From positions 150,990 through 214,989 of the forward strand of contig SIJG01000162.1 in NCBI GenBank assembly GCA_023374025.1: a stretch of DNA of 64,000 nt, in the 5' to 3' direction. Made by a program: the position numbers and the translations under genes. This document shows positions 10,217 to 22,146 of this stretch, piece after piece. Source of the DNA: Heterodera schachtii. Lineage: Eukaryota > Nematoda > Chromadorea > Rhabditida > Heteroderidae. Position 1 is the first letter of the stretch. Every line of letters begins with the position of its first letter. The notes under the pieces are model-generated. The model saw nothing but the letters and a program-made list of their open reading frames with translations, ran no database searches and was not told the DNA's origin.

Positions 10217-13200
10217 ATGGCCAATTTAGTGAAATTGGTACGAAATTCATTACATATAACTTCTGATTTTTACATAATCAATTAAATCTTTCTTTAAAGG
10301 TCAGCTTCTTCGTGCTGGTTCTTTTATGGACAAAAGCATTAGCAAACAGTCGGTCTAAGCTCACCTTTCCTATTTTATGTGATATTTATTATTTAAGTGA
10401 CATCGGAAGTGAAGGAAATGATGGACGAATTTACGACGTTAACAGCCGCAACGCATGACATTATTTCAGGATTGAGAATTTTGAGCGAGAATGCGGTGAA
10501 ATTTCTCCGCGTCGCAGGTCCCGTTGGTGCGTTCATCGCAGCAGCAGCTGAAATCGCATTTAAAGTAAAAACTGTTTGAAAGAAATTTTAATTAATTAAT
10601 TTATTTACACTTTTAGTTTAACATGATTTATGTTTAAATTTAAGCCAAAATCTGACGAGTTAGAAGCCATCACACAATTGCATAACTATTTAAAAACTGA
10701 ATTTGGACAGCTCAAACTGGAGATAGAAGAGCTAAAAATAAATTTTAAACAAATTTTAGCTGAAGACGCATATCTAAGGGTACTAAAAAGATAAATTAAA
10801 ATTATTACTTTTTTAAATTCCTCAGGAATAATGTATTTGTTGTGTTTGTTTTAATTATTAGGTAGTGACATTGCCATTGAATCGCATCGAACCCCTTTAC
10901 AAAGATATTACGGATCCAACCAACGAACGTTCTTTATATAAACAAAAATTCATTGAAAAATGTTCTAACCTTGGTACATCACCATACTATGTTCTGCTTG
11001 TGAGTGTTTAAATTTTCGATTAAAAACATCAAAAATCACTTTACATTGATTCAATTAAACTTTGTTATTAAAAAATTAAAATTGTTTTACAGGACATGGA
11101 GACTTACCTAAAGACTTCTTGCCGTTTGCCATCACAGGAACAGATGGAGGGATATGCCGAGGTTATTGAGATTTTCCAGAAAATTGAACAGCGCCATTTT
11201 CAAAATAATAACATCATTCTGGAAGAATACAAACACATAAAAAGCTGTAATATTGAATATTAAAATTATAATTTTTTAAATAATTCATTTTAAGCACTTT
11301 TGGCCAAATCAGCGGTGGAACACCTACAAAATCAACTAAACAAAAGTATTTATTTCTCCAATAAACATTTCAAAAGAGTAAACCAGTTTTTACCGTAAAA
11401 TACGATATTATTCTAAGGCTTAAATTCTGTGCATATGCTTAAATAATGCGCATAAATCAGGGATGGTATCCGTCCTTGAATGGCAAGGACGTCCATGAAA
11501 TTGGCCCTCTTTCTTGAAAATAAAAATGTCCTTGGATGCAAGGACGTCCTTTAAAATGAGCATTAAAAAAAGAAAAAATAAATCAAAGGAAATTAAGTAA
11601 ATTTTTGAATTTTGGTGCAAAATCTGGTACTAAATTGCACAAAAATCCCAATTTTTTCCTGGCGGCGCCTGTCGGCACCGCCGGACCCCCCTGTTTTCCG
11701 GAATTTTTTGGAAAAAGCGCGCCGCAAAAGAGTGCATCTGCGGTGAAATGAGGAAAATGTTCAGTGAAAACAAAAAATGTTGCAAAAAATCCATTCGGTG
11801 AAAAAACAAGCTATTTAAATAAATATTTACCATTTTTCATTGCATATAATAAAAAATTTTTAAATGTCCTTGGATTTCATGAATTTTCCCCACTATGTCT
11901 TTGCAAATCGACATACCCGTCCTTGGAAGCCGAATACCAACCCTGGCATAAATGCTATTTTCCTGCTTTAGTCCTACAGACTGCAAACAGTACAGAGGTC
12001 GTACAAGCATTGATCAAACTGCACTCTGATTTGCTTGGCGTGCAAAAGTATGTGCTTTAACAATTTCATAACAAACCAAGTTAGTGGAAACAGTGAAGCG
12101 GTTCCCAGCCGCTCGTTTAAAATATTAATTTGATCTATCCTTATGTTACATTTTAAATTAAATTTTCGACCAATAACATTATGTTAATAGGGTGGACTTA
12201 ATCATTTCTTACCCCTATCCAGAATGGGAAAGTGGTACCTGTGCCCACGCCACCGGAAATCGAAAAAAAAATTTCGAGAAAATTAAATAATTTTAGTTAT
12301 TTATTTATTTAAAAAAAAATCTTTTTTAACTATGTTAATCGGCCAAAGTCGGTTAAAGCTTTTGCTTTATTTTTGCTTGGTTTTTCTGTGCTTTTCCGTC
12401 AAAATCTGTATGAAAATAATATACCTTCAGCAATTGTTGGCTAGAAACAATAGCTGCTGCAAATGATTGGGAAAGAGAGCCGCTTTTTAATTTTGCGAGG
12501 ATGGTGCGTCTGGATTTGGTGAAAGCCGTGCGTTTTAAATTTATTTATTTTTGTAAAATTAGTAATCGCGCTAAGTTTTGCAATGTTTTTTTCTTGCTCC
12601 CGCAAAAATTGTTGAAAAATTAAAGTTGTAATAAAACCTGGTGAGCCGAAGTGATGAAAGTAGCGTAGAGCGGGACCGGGAATTTTGGGAAAACCGGGAC
12701 CGGGAGATAAAATTTTTTCAGGGACCAGAAACTGGACCAACCGGGAAATTTTCAAGAAAATAATTTAAAAAATTCAATTTTTTTTTGTTTATTTTTTAAA
12801 ATCCAAAAGTCAGAAGGTAACTTGCGAAATTTATTACTTTATTTATCATTTTAGTTTTTGATTGCGTCACATTGTGCCGAAATTTATGATGGAGGCATAA
12901 TTGAGAAGGAGCTTGAAAAGATTAAGTTGTTATTGAAAGGAATTTCTAAACATGTGGCTAACTGGATAGAAAAATGCTGGTAAGAAGGAATAGTTTAGGT
13001 TGACAAGTTTATTGAACTCATATCTTTTTTCATTTTCATCTTTTATTTTTCACTGAGAATCGATATAGACAAAATATTGGACAAATTGAGGTGGTACAAA
13101 TCAGACCGGGACGAATCGTGCTCCTTTATTAAGATGGCCATCTCAATCATTTTAATAAGTAAATTATCTCTAAATTGGCCCATTTTTATGAATAAAACAG

Positions 13201-15567
13201 TCTGCTGGTTGTTTTATCCCATCCTTGCTTTAGAAATACTTGGAGGGTTTGCATTCCTTTTGTAAATAAATCGAATTCAGGAAGTCACTTGGCCAACAAT
13301 TTCGCGCGCTCAAGCAAAAATTAAAATTGGTAATACGCCTATCGTCGAGAGTGAAGCAGAGTATAAAAAAGTAGCGCAGAGGGTAAAGGAAACGCTTGAT
13401 ATAATAGGCCCACAAAAGTAAGTAAAATTGTAGTGCGGAGAACGTGATACTCGTACGAAAATCATTAAGAGAATATTTTTAGAGGTCAGACAGGGCTTCT
13501 GGTATAGAAAACCCCTCGTAATTCAAATAAGTCAGCAAATAGGCAATAAAAAATTGAAAAAATTCTCAAAATTCAATTTCATTACTTCAGTCTGCCAAAT
13601 TTCAGAAATGCAAATTTTGGGGTTTCTCGAAATTAAAGTAAATCCATAATTAATTCCTGACCAAATTTTTCATGATTTGGCCCAAGTTTCTTGAAAATTT
13701 TCAATATATATTTTTATAATGCCCTTTTGAGTTTTATAATCAGGGAACGGATTTATATTTTTACATTTTTTTTGCGCATATGCTATCGCATGAAAAGATC
13801 AAAAATAGCATTTTTTACCTGTTTTCCTTTCAATTAGAGCGAGTTTTTATTACATATAAAAACATATTTTGGGCTTTTGGCGAATAAAAACTTATTTTGA
13901 GGTTTTGATAGTAGTTTTTGGCAGATCTTTTGGCAATTTTTTGAGAAATTTTGAGTCCTTTTTTGGCAATCAAATTCTTGGCAAGTGTCCCCAAAATGTT
14001 CAATTTTTTTTTTTTGTATTTTTTGGCGCTTTTTTTGGTTTTTTTATTTTTAAGGCTAAAGTTGAAATTTAGCGAAGAAAATTCCGAAAAATAAGATACA
14101 TATTTGAGAGCGAGAAATAATTTACGCCAAAAAGAATTATAATACTTTTCGTTAGCATTTTGCTAACGAAATTGATAAAAAGAGATTTTTTGAGAAATTC
14201 GTTTATTTTTTGAGCAGTTTTTTTCAATTTTTGACACATATTTTGTCCTTTTTTGAGGTTTTTAGCACATATTTTGAGTCCGTTCCCTGTTTATAATCAT
14301 TTTAAAACTTAAACATTACGGTCTATTAGTTTAAAATATCTCCAAGTTATTTAAAAGTGAAATTATTTTTGTTTTCATAAAAATGGCTTTTAAGAAAATT
14401 ACTACATTATTTTTTATTGACTTTGAATGGTCATTTTTCAAAGTGTCTTATTTCGTTTTTATCTTTGTAATTTCTTAAATTTAGATATTTTCACACGGTC
14501 ATCGTTTTCTCAAATTGGAGTAACGAATTTCAGTTGGCGATCCATGCTAAACAAAGTCACCATTTCTTTTTGGACGGCGAAAATGAAATCAAAGAAAGCC
14601 AAATCAATGTGATCGTTGTTCGGTGTGAAAACGACCGTTTTGGAAGGGCTATCGAAGCGGTGGAGTGGTTTACCCAAACAGTTGAAAACCAAATGAAAGA
14701 CATGATAAAGTAATTTTTATTTAAATAGCTATTAGGCTCTTTTGTAAGGTTCAAAATTCTGCTGAGTTTTACTTTTGATTTTGAAAATTTTAGGGGTGGC
14801 GGGATGCATTAAAAGGGGCTGATGGGTCGACAAAGATTTTCGAAGGGCTCAGACGGTAAAGAGAGGTCGGGAAATCAAATCTGTTAAGTCCATAATTTAA
14901 CTATTTTGTTGCTTTCAAAACAGCTTTTTTGCGGCACTTTTTGCAAAAAAAATTGCGGGACATGGGCATACATTTTTTGGGGGGAGTCGAACCCCCCCCT
15001 CGCTCGCAAAGGGGCCAGCGAGGGGGGGGGGAGTCCGCAGCGAAGGGGGGGGGGGCGGTGTAAAAGATGTGGGGGAAGGGGGTTCGCAGCGAAGGAAGGT
15101 TGCAAATTTTAAAATTTTCTTAAAAATTCATTTAAAAGTCTTAAAATTTTCTCCGGCGGCGTTTTGTTAAGATTTTGACCGGGCTCTACTTTGTTTCAGT
15201 ACTCAAAATTTTGTTTTTGTTTCTCAAAATTCTACTTCAAATATTTTCTGTTAAGGAAATGGCGGGACGAGGACACCAAAAGATTGAACCCGCTCATGGG
15301 ACTCGCGAAGCAACTGAAACAAGAGATTAAATATTATCATAATTTGGTCTTGATCCGAAATTGGAACTTTTGGAGTTCCTCTTCCACAATTACTTTGGGT
15401 GAAAAGCAAAAAATAATAATAACTTAAATTTTGCTTTTAAAAATGTTTTTTCAGGTGTCACTCCGACCAAAATCAGTTCTGTCCGGGCCGAGCAGGGTTT
15501 CAATCATAAAATAAATCCAGCAGATATAGCGAATGCACAAATTTTCCATGTCCATATGCTCCTGTGA
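10217..15567 (+). CDS. Array gene A: secreted protein, 14 exons, 1-nt frameshift
   Basis: Exons: 10217-10237, 10300-10348, 10398-10564, 10645-10779, 10862-10999, 11093-11246, 11295-11345, 11972-12047, 12431-12527, 12855-12979, 13281-13417, 14485-14709, 15256-15398, 15455-15567. Exons 1-2 give a signal peptide (MANLVKL then a hydrophobic FFVLVLLW core and ALA|N). Exon 3 carries a Gly/Ala-rich hydrophobic segment (VAGPVGAFIAAAAEIAF), exon 4 a charged helical stretch, exons 12-14 a conserved C-terminal half (FHTVIVF..., VRCEND). Single Cys positions in exons 5, 6, 9, 10 and 12 are conserved with the other copies. Exon 10 has five A where copy C has six, leaving it 1 nt short (125 vs 126), so the frame breaks near the end of exon 10. 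That could be a real defect or a base error. AATAAA at 15692-15697. Function unknown; transposons occupy introns 7 and 11. Confidence 0.75.
11458..11945. mobile_element. hAT-like element in intron 7 of gene A (488 bp)
   Basis: Ends are CAGGGATGGTAT and the complement of ATACCAACCCTG, flanked by perfect 8-bp repeats GCATAAAT (11450-11457, 11946-11953). Subterminal words AAGGACG/CGTCCTTG recur. One GC-palindrome unit lies near 11660. No coding capacity. Confidence 0.88.
12660..12750. mobile_element. Remnant of a GGGACCGGGA-word element in intron 9 of gene A
   Basis: GAGCGGGACCGGGAA and further GGGACC/ACCGGGA words, matching the left terminus of the complete element at 37319-37412. Absent at the same place in copies C, E and F. 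The right boundary is not clear. Confidence 0.4.
13741..14289. mobile_element. hAT-like element in intron 11 of gene A (549 bp)
   Basis: CAGGGAACGGA at the left and its complement TCCGTTCCCTG at the right, flanked by perfect TTTATAAT (13733-13740, 14290-14297). The interior repeats 'gcacatattttg' and 'ttttttggc' words. The corresponding introns of C (about 38945) and F (about 60010) lack it. Truncated relatives occur near 36410-36530 and 45384. Confidence 0.9.
14965..15110. mobile_element. Truncated GC-rich element in intron 12 of gene A
   Basis: Begins GCATACATTTTTTGGGGGG and contains CTCGCTCGCAAAGGGGCCAG and GTCCGCAGCGAAGGGGG blocks, the same as the left part of the fuller element at 62531-63020. 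The right terminus is missing. Confidence 0.5.
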
Positions 15568-15597
15568 GTTATGCGACAGATTCGAGAAGAGTCTATT

Positions 15598-15675
15598 TTT
15601 GCATTTTTTCATCCTTTATCGCGATTTTATCTAATATCTATCTGTCTGTCTATCTCTATCTATCTATCTATCGTT
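15598..15675 (+). repeat. TATC/TCTG microsatellite downstream of gene A
   Basis: Repeated TATC, CTGT and CTAT tetranucleotides just after the gene A stop codon. Simple-sequence repeat, no other signal. Confidence 0.7.
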
Positions 15676-15699
15676 TACATGTAATCATGAAAATAAAGC

Positions 15700-16487
15700 A
15701 ATTAATTCAAGATAAAATGTTATGAAATTTTAAGTCTTCTTCACAGGATGTGACTAAAATTTGAAAGCTTTATTGTTCATATAAAGGTTGAATCGGTGAA
15801 AGGCAATTGAAAAGACGGCAGAAATTTTAAATTATTGATAAAACCTAGGGAATTAAAACAATCACCTAAATTTATGAGATTCTTTCAGGCAAAAATTGGC
15901 TTTAAATCAGGATTTCTATACTTTTTTCTAAGAACTGATTTAGAGGGTTCAAATCTTAGAAAATAAAATGTTCTTGTTGTTTATTAGCGCCTTGGCAGAC
16001 GCCGCCTGCGAATGCTGCACAAATCTTTCGGCGAAGGGTGAAAAATTGAATTGATCGGCTTAGCACTCGAAGCAGAAGCCGAAGGCGAAGCCCAATTTTT
16101 CGAAGTACGATGTTCGAAGCCTAAAAACGCGAAGTTTTCGAAGCTCGAAACACGAAGTTCGAAGTCATAAAAAAATAATTTTCCCTAAATATTTATAACA
16201 AAAATATGATCATAACTATGCTATTCAAGACCGAAAATTTCACTAGACTCGAGACCGAAAATCCGGAGACTTTTTTTCAAAAGATTTATACTTTCTATAA
16301 AATGACTATTTTTATTTAACTTTACACACCACCTTTTTGCGATGTATTTTTTAAATAACTTTTTTTTTGGGGGGGGGGGTGGGAGGTGCTGATAGGTGCC
16401 GTCTGAGAAAATTTTGAAATTTTGAGCGCACTTTATTAACAGATTTAACAAAAAATGAGAAAAATTTGCGATTGCAATTTTTAGAAC
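15700..16487. other. Spacer with CGAAGC-word tract and one GC-palindrome unit
   Basis: Between about 16010 and 16165 the word CGAAG(C) is repeated many times in imperfect form, resembling the amplified termini of other elements. Near 16380-16440 lies a minus-orientation copy of the roughly 136-bp unit (GGTGCTGATAGGTGCCG then TTAACAGATTT). No gene. Confidence 0.45.
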
Positions 16488-16495
16488 CTATTTAT

Positions 16496-17705
16496 TAGGG
16501 TTAAGCCCCGACCCCGAGCCCCCCGGCCCCCGACCCGACCCGAGACGTTTTTTGGACCAATCCCCCGACCCGACCCCCGACATGTCATCCCCCGAGGTCC
16601 CCGACCCCCGACTTTTTGCCCCCCGACTCCCCGACACTATTTCGGGGGATTGGGGACTCCAAGCGTTTTAAAAATTTAAAAGTTAATTCATCCACGAAGG
16701 CGGGAAATATTGAAAAATTTTGAGATTTTGAATGAATTTTCTTAATAAAATTCATTAAAATTACGAAAAATTTTGCGGCGGCGCCTATCGGCACCGCCGA
16801 CCCCCCAAAACCATGGTGCCGATCGGTAATTTTAAAAATATGAACATCAAGGCCGAAAAATAAGATTTTAGGGTCAAAAATAATAACATTTAGCAACATT
16901 TTTCAAATCAGTAAATTTTTACAATTTATTTCATCAAAATGCTATCAAATTAAAGCCGGCGGTGCTGATAGGCGCCGCCGGGAGAATTTTTTGAAAATTT
17001 GAGTTCATTTTGCCCACAGATTTCACCAAAAATGATCAATTTTTGCGAGATTTTGAGCCAAATTTTTAAGAACAAATAAGCTTTTGCGAACCGGCGGTGC
17101 CGATAGGTGCCGCCGGAAAAAAAAAATTGAAAATTGGAATTTTTGGTACATTTTTTACATAAAATTTAAAGTTTTTTTTCTCAAAAACCAGCGAAATAAA
17201 ACATTAATCAGAAAAAAATTAAAAAATTTAGGTAATGCCTGAAAATAGGAAAATCTTAGAAATAAGGACAATTTCAGTAAATTCTGGATCAAAAGATCAA
17301 AAAATTTTGCGGCAGACCTTAAAATTTCTTGAAAAATAGTGACATTATGCCATAAAATTTCAAAATTATAATATATTTAATTAATCAGAAAAATTTTTGT
17401 CGCTATCCCAAAATTAGAAATTCTTATAAATAAGAACAATGGAAGCCCCTGGTTTAAAGGCCAGCTTGGACTCACTCTTGCTGGCGCTAACGAAATCAGA
17501 TGATTAAAGTGAAAAAAAGGAAAATTTACGATAATTTAAAAATAAAAATTGAGTTTTTCGTTAAAAAATTTCATTGATCACTACCCGATCGGGGTCCCCG
17601 ACCCCCGACAATTGAGCTCCCCCCCGACCCGACCCCCGACATGTCGCCCCCCGAGGTCCCCGGCCCCCGACTTTTTGCCCCCCGAGGGCTCGGGGCTTAA
17701 CCCTA
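16496..17705. mobile_element. hAT-like element with CCCGACCCGAC-word ends (1210 bp)
   Basis: TAGGGTTAAGCCCCGA at the left, its complement GGGGCTTAACCCTA at the right, and a perfect 8-bp target duplication CTATTTAT (16488-16495, 17706-17713). Both subterminal regions are packed with CCCGACCCGACCCCCGAC words. The interior has three GC-palindrome units (near 16775, 16955 and 17090, the first inverted to the other two). No transposase frame seen. Confidence 0.92.
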
Positions 17706-17788
17706 CTATTTATAAAGAAAAATTGTGTTTTAGGCGTTAGGGGTGAAGCTAATTTTTTGACCTATAAATTTAAAATATAACTCACACC

Positions 17789-17993
17789 TAGGGTTGAGCG
17801 GTACCGGTACTGGTACTGAAAAAACCGGTACAACTGAGTATCTAGTACCGGTTTTAACCGGTACCGGTATGTTGACCGGTACCGGTACTAGTACCGGTTT
17901 TTTACCGGTTTTCCCAGCCAAAAAGTACCGGTTTTTCAATCCGAAAATTACCGGTATCGGTTTTTTACAATTACCGGTTACCGCTCAACCCTA
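17789..17993. mobile_element. Small hAT-like element made of ACCGGTAC words (205 bp)
   Basis: Starts TAGGGTTGAGCGGTA, ends with its complement ACCGCTCAACCCTA. Nearly the whole body is repeated TACCGGT/ACCGGTAC palindromes. The flanks CTCACACC and CTTACTCC agree at 6 of 8 positions, so an old 8-bp duplication is plausible. Confidence 0.75.
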
Positions 17994-18812
17994 CTTACTC
18001 CATATTTTTACAAATTTTAATTTTTGAAAAGCTAAAACAAGAAAACTAGTTAATAAAATATATAAATTTAAGTTTAGAAAAAGCCAACCATTAGGGGTGT
18101 ATTTTTCACTTTGAAAACTCGTTCGTTTGTTTGTGTGTTTTTCCTAAAACTTCTGGTAAATTACCAGAAGCTTGAAGTTTAAATTTTACACTCTTAAAAT
18201 TGAACTTTTTGGCACCTATTTTCTCATTTTTAGCACATATTTTGGGATTTTTAGGACCTAAAACAGGGCTGAACGTAATTATCGATTACGGAAATTACGG
18301 CCTTTTTACCTACCCATATTTCGATTTGATCTGACTTATTCTTGGAAAATTGTAGTATTTTTAACAAACATAAAGTGTGGGGGAGGCTAGCGAAGGGGAA
18401 AAGAGGAAATGCCTAAAATTTGGCTATTTTTAACAAAATTCGTTAAAAATTGTGAAGATTTTTCCTCGGCGGCGCTTATCGGCACCGGCCGCCCCAAAAA
18501 ACCCCTAATTATTTTTATATTAGCTAGATTTAGTCATTTTAGACAAAATCTTTTAGCAAATTGCATAAAAACTTTCAAAATTTTCCACGGCGGCGCTTTT
18601 CGGCGCCGCCTGACTCCCCCCCCCAGGTCACCCAGTTTTTGGAAAGAACACGCCGCGAAAAAAGCTGTTTTAAAAAATCGAAAAAAAATTCGTAAATTTA
18701 TATAGCCGGGACCCCTTCCCAAATCATTCCAAAAATGAACCCTCAAAATCCAAAAGGTATGAATATTTACGTCACAAATTATAATTTATTTGCCTTTAGA
18801 CACCGCCAAACC

Positions 18813-19868
18813 GGCGCGCTGTCAAAATGTCCCTGCGTCATAATGTCCCAGCGTCATAATGTCCCTGCGTCATAATGTCCCTGCGTCATAATGTCCCAGC
18901 GTCGAAATGTCCCAGCGTCATAATGTCCCCCAAGCCAAAATGAGTCAAAATGTCCCCCTCTAAAAATTAGTGAAAAAACTGAAAATTATATAATATTTGA
19001 TTTCGCAAATACCAAGTTCATTAAAAATTGATCAAAATCATTTAAACAGAAAAAAATCAATCAACAATGGGATTTTCTAATTAATTGAAAGAATAACAAA
19101 AATGAAATGAACAATTTTAAGGGACTTGCATGGTCGAATCATCAAAATTTTCATATTCCTTTATTTTTCCTGCGTATCCTTCGACCTGTAGACCAAGAGC
19201 GGTCATAAGCTCATGAATTTCGTCATCGTTATCGTATGTTGCTTCCGCCAAAATTCGCATGATAACGGCGTCCTGCAGCACGTAACGTTTGTGTCGTTTG
19301 TGTATGAAGTTCCGAGCTGATCTCGCTGCGTCCACTTGTTTGTCGATACTTCTGCTGACTTCATAAATAAAGTCGGAAAGGGCCGGGTGGTGACAAAGAC
19401 CCTTCTAAAATTGAAGTTTTTGGGGGAGGTTTCATAAGTGAAAAAATACAGCGAAATGGAAGTGCGTTGCTTCGAGGCCATTGTTGGTTCTCGCGAGGGC
19501 AGAAGCCGCATGTGAGTGCACGTTCCAATATGGAATTGGGAACAGTGCGCGACGGACGACGAGTTCTTCCCAGGGACGGACTAAAATTATAAAAATGAAG
19601 TTTAATAAATTTGGGTATGCCTGTCAGCAGTGTCGTTGTTGATGATCCCAACGAGTATTCCTTGGTATTTGCGAAATGAAATATTATATATAATTTTCAG
19701 TTTTTTTTTCACTAATTTTTGAGTGGGACATTTTGACTCATTTTGGCTTGGGGGACATTATGGCGCGGGGACATTTCGACGCTGGGACATTATGACTCTG
19801 GGACATTATGACGCAGGGACATTATGACGCTGGGACATTATGACGCTGGGACATTTTGACGGGCAGCG
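18813..19868. mobile_element. Mutator-like (MULE) element with about 200-bp inverted repeats
   Basis: Inverted repeats about 18813-19015 and 19660-19868 consist of a word-repeat section (GCGTCATAATGTCCC, period about 18 bp) plus a unique inner part ending CAAATACCAAG/CTTGGTATTTG. The candidate target duplication is GCCAAACC (18805-18812, 19869-19876), within the size range of Mutator-like elements. Very long inverted repeats and the transposase remnant inside support the class. It is nested in the hAT-like element 18264-20263. Confidence 0.85.
19117..19580 (-). pseudogene. C-terminal remnant of a MULE-type transposase
   Basis: Two in-phase exons on the minus strand: 19450-19580 (acceptor TTTTAG, donor GTATTT) and 19404-19117 (acceptor TTTTAG, stop TAA). 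The join reads FPIPYWNVH, ALARTNNGLEATH and then HPALSDFIYEV. The spaced W-N, R-T-N-N-x-x-E-x-x-H and H-P pattern is what I know from the end of MULE transposases of animals and plants. Everything upstream (DDE catalytic core and zinc fingers) is missing because only about 80 bp separates this exon from the right inverted repeat. It is therefore a deletion derivative unable to encode an active enzyme. About 138 residues remain. Confidence 0.75.
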
Positions 19869-20459
19869 GCCAAACCAGGATAATCTTTTTAATTTCATTT
19901 TAAAAGGGCTTCTAAAAAGGTGATATTATTGAAAATCAATGAAAATTGAAAATTTTCGACAACAGCTCTGAATCTGCCATTTTTGCCTATATTTTTCTCC
20001 CGATTCGTTCCTTGGGATTTATCGCCTCAAAAAGCCATGGAAAGTTTGTTCTAATCATAAATTACTCTTAACCAATTTTTATTCGGTTTTTTAAATAAAA
20101 ATTTTAAAATAAATTTTTTTGAAAATTACGGATTAAAGATTACGCCAAATTACGGCCTTTTTGACCTCTGTAATGACGGATTACGGGTGCCCGTAACTGA
20201 AAAAATCGCCGTAATGACGGATTATTGATGGCCGTAACTGAAAATCAGTTACGTCCAGCCCTGACCTAAAACCTAGATATTTTGGCGGTTTTTAACACGT
20301 AAAAATATAAGCCCTATTAATAAAGGACGGCAGATCATTTGAATAAAAGAATTTCCGGGGTATTCCCGAAAATATTTTATAATTTTCAAACAATTCTTCA
20401 CCGACTTTACTCTAAAATTTTGAGTCTCCAAAAATTTGGTCAAGAATTTAAAAAGTTTC

Positions 20460-20640
20460 CTTCGATTCAAATGGGCGAAATGAATGTTTTTGGTTAAGTA
20501 GGCGAAAGGTCAGTAGGCGAAATGTCCGATTTTGGCTTAGTAGGCGAAATGAATGTTTTTGGGTTAGGCAAAATGTCGGTAGGTGAGATGTCGGTAGGCG
20601 TGATGTCAAGTAGGCGAAATGTCCGTACACCTCTATTTTT
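20460..20640 (+). repeat. GTAGGCGAAATGTC word repeats
   Basis: Imperfect direct repeats of 'agtaggcgaaatgtcc' and 'gggcgaaatgaatgttttt'. The sequences on either side (TTCCTTCGATTCAAATG on the left and CACCTTGCGGTTT on the right) also occur upstream of gene D (near 41045 and 41798), where these words are absent, so this is probably an insertion before gene B. Inverted partner not found. Confidence 0.45.
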
Positions 20641-20762
20641 CAGTTCTGGTTTTGAAAAATTTTCGATATGCACCTTGCGGTTTCATGAAATCGATATTGT
20701 ATTTTTACAAAAGTTTTGTGCGTAATTAATTGTATTCAGCTAATACAGATAAAAATGATACG

Positions 20763-21240
20763 TTAATGAAATATTTGCGCAATATTATTGAAATTAATTA
20801 ATCGGAAGTAATATGTGGCAAATAATATTGTGAAATCAATTAATCGGAAGTAATATATGCGCAAATAATATTGAAATCCATTAATCGGATTTGCGTAAAT
20901 AATATTGAAATCAATTAATCGGAAGTAATATATGCGCAAATAATATTAAAATCCATTAATCGGATTTGCGTAAATAATATTGAAATCAATTAATCGGAAG
21001 TAATATATGTGGCAAATAATATTGTGAAATGAATTAATCGGAAGTAATATATGCGCAAATAATATTGAAATCCATTAATCGGATTTGCGTAAATAATATT
21101 GAAATCAATTAATCGGAAGTAATATAGGATTTGCGTAAATAATATTGAAATCAATTAATCGGAAGTAATATATGCGCAAATAATATTAATCGCAAGTAAT
21201 ATTTGCTCTATAATAACAATCAGCTTCGTATTTATTCGCA
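20763..21240. repeat. TTTGCGCAAA-type minisatellite upstream of gene B
   Basis: About ten units of AATATTGAAATCAATT-AATCGGAAGTAATAT with variants ATGCGCAAAT, TTTGCGTAAAT and GTGGCAAAT between them. It is the largest of the six arrays, and higher-order repetition of about 118 bp is visible. Confidence 0.85.
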
Positions 21241-22146
21241 TATAAAATTGGATATTTTGAATCATAAATGTAATTAACCATTCATTTTATTTTTTTTCAT
21301 AATTTCATTTAATGAAATATTTTGCAATTCTCATGCACTGAAATACGACATCTCGTCAATCTCTAGGGAAATACTGACTTTATCTCTGAGTGGTCTAACA
21401 ATTTTGCAATGTCAGAATAGACCTGGACATTTCTGACCGATTTCCGACTAATTGTAGTGGAATTCCAGCACTGAAAAATTTAGATATAGGAACTTCGGTT
21501 TCCAAATTTTTTAAAACCAGGACCTTTAAGGACTGGGAATTCACAGCTCTCTCCCGGTTCCGCTCAACTTTAGTATTAGCAAATTGTCAAAAAACTGGAT
21601 CCTTGAATCCACAAAATTCTTGGTTATTAAATCTATCCAGATCCATTTTCAAAACCAACCTGGAATAAACTAGGCAGCTTTTCTGAAATGAATCTTTTTT
21701 CTTAGTAAATTTCTACAATTTTCTTTTTTTGACGGTTCATCGCAATGCCCTCATTAAAACGATCCAACAAAAATTAAGTTAAATATTAAAAAGCGCTTAA
21801 ATTTTCTCTCGGAAAATTTTTTCTTGAATCTTTAATAAATAAAATAGCTCTAGTGCAGAAATTTCATTCGATATTTTCATATTTTTGACTTCTGTTTTAT
21901 TTCAGTTTGGGTTGCAATTTTGATTTCTGGATAATTTTATTTAAATATTTTTTCGATTTTTCAAAAAATCCAAATCCAGGTCTGGATCCAGGTTCAAATA
22001 CCTAATAGCCAGATCCAGATGGTATTGATCAGGATCTGGAGTTTCAAAATTGCGCTTTGAGGGAAAATAATGGTTATTAACACTTGTCATGTTTTACCGT
22101 GGTGATGAATTTTGGGTTTCTTCTTGGGTGGCCACTAGCCATAATG
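21241..22146 (+). other. Upstream block shared by genes B and D
   Basis: Corresponds to about 42215-43010 before gene D: AT-rich, with GAACTTCGGTTTCCAAATT, a CGGTTCCGCTCAACTTTAG segment and finally TTGGGTTTCTTCTTGGGTGGCC. The last part also precedes gene A (9840-9885). It probably contains the native promoter; no coding frame is seen. Confidence 0.5.

Larger units (their letters stand above)
18264..20263. mobile_element. hAT-like element carrying a nested Mutator-like insertion
   Basis: CAGGGCTGAACGTAA on the left and the complement TTACGTCCAGCCCTG on the right, with perfect 8-bp target repeats ACCTAAAA (18256-18263, 20264-20271). Subterminal words are GGATTACGG/CCGTAATGACGG. Internal GC-palindrome units lie near 18466 and 18590. 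The element is 2000 bp long but 1.06 kb of it is the nested element at 18813-19868. Confidence 0.92.

Noticed and set aside
13077..13265. 62-codon frame with two hydrophobic stretches in intron 10 of gene A
   Set aside because: The homologous introns in C, E and F do not keep the frame; it is intronic.
14884..15112. Open frames over the G/C-rich stretch in gene A intron 12 and at 62483-62757
   Set aside because: They are translations of a repeat element with homopolymer runs, open on both strands.
20763..21240. Regular repeat units suggestive of a CRISPR array
   Set aside because: There are no unique spacers; units are contiguous minisatellite repeats in a eukaryotic, intron-containing region.
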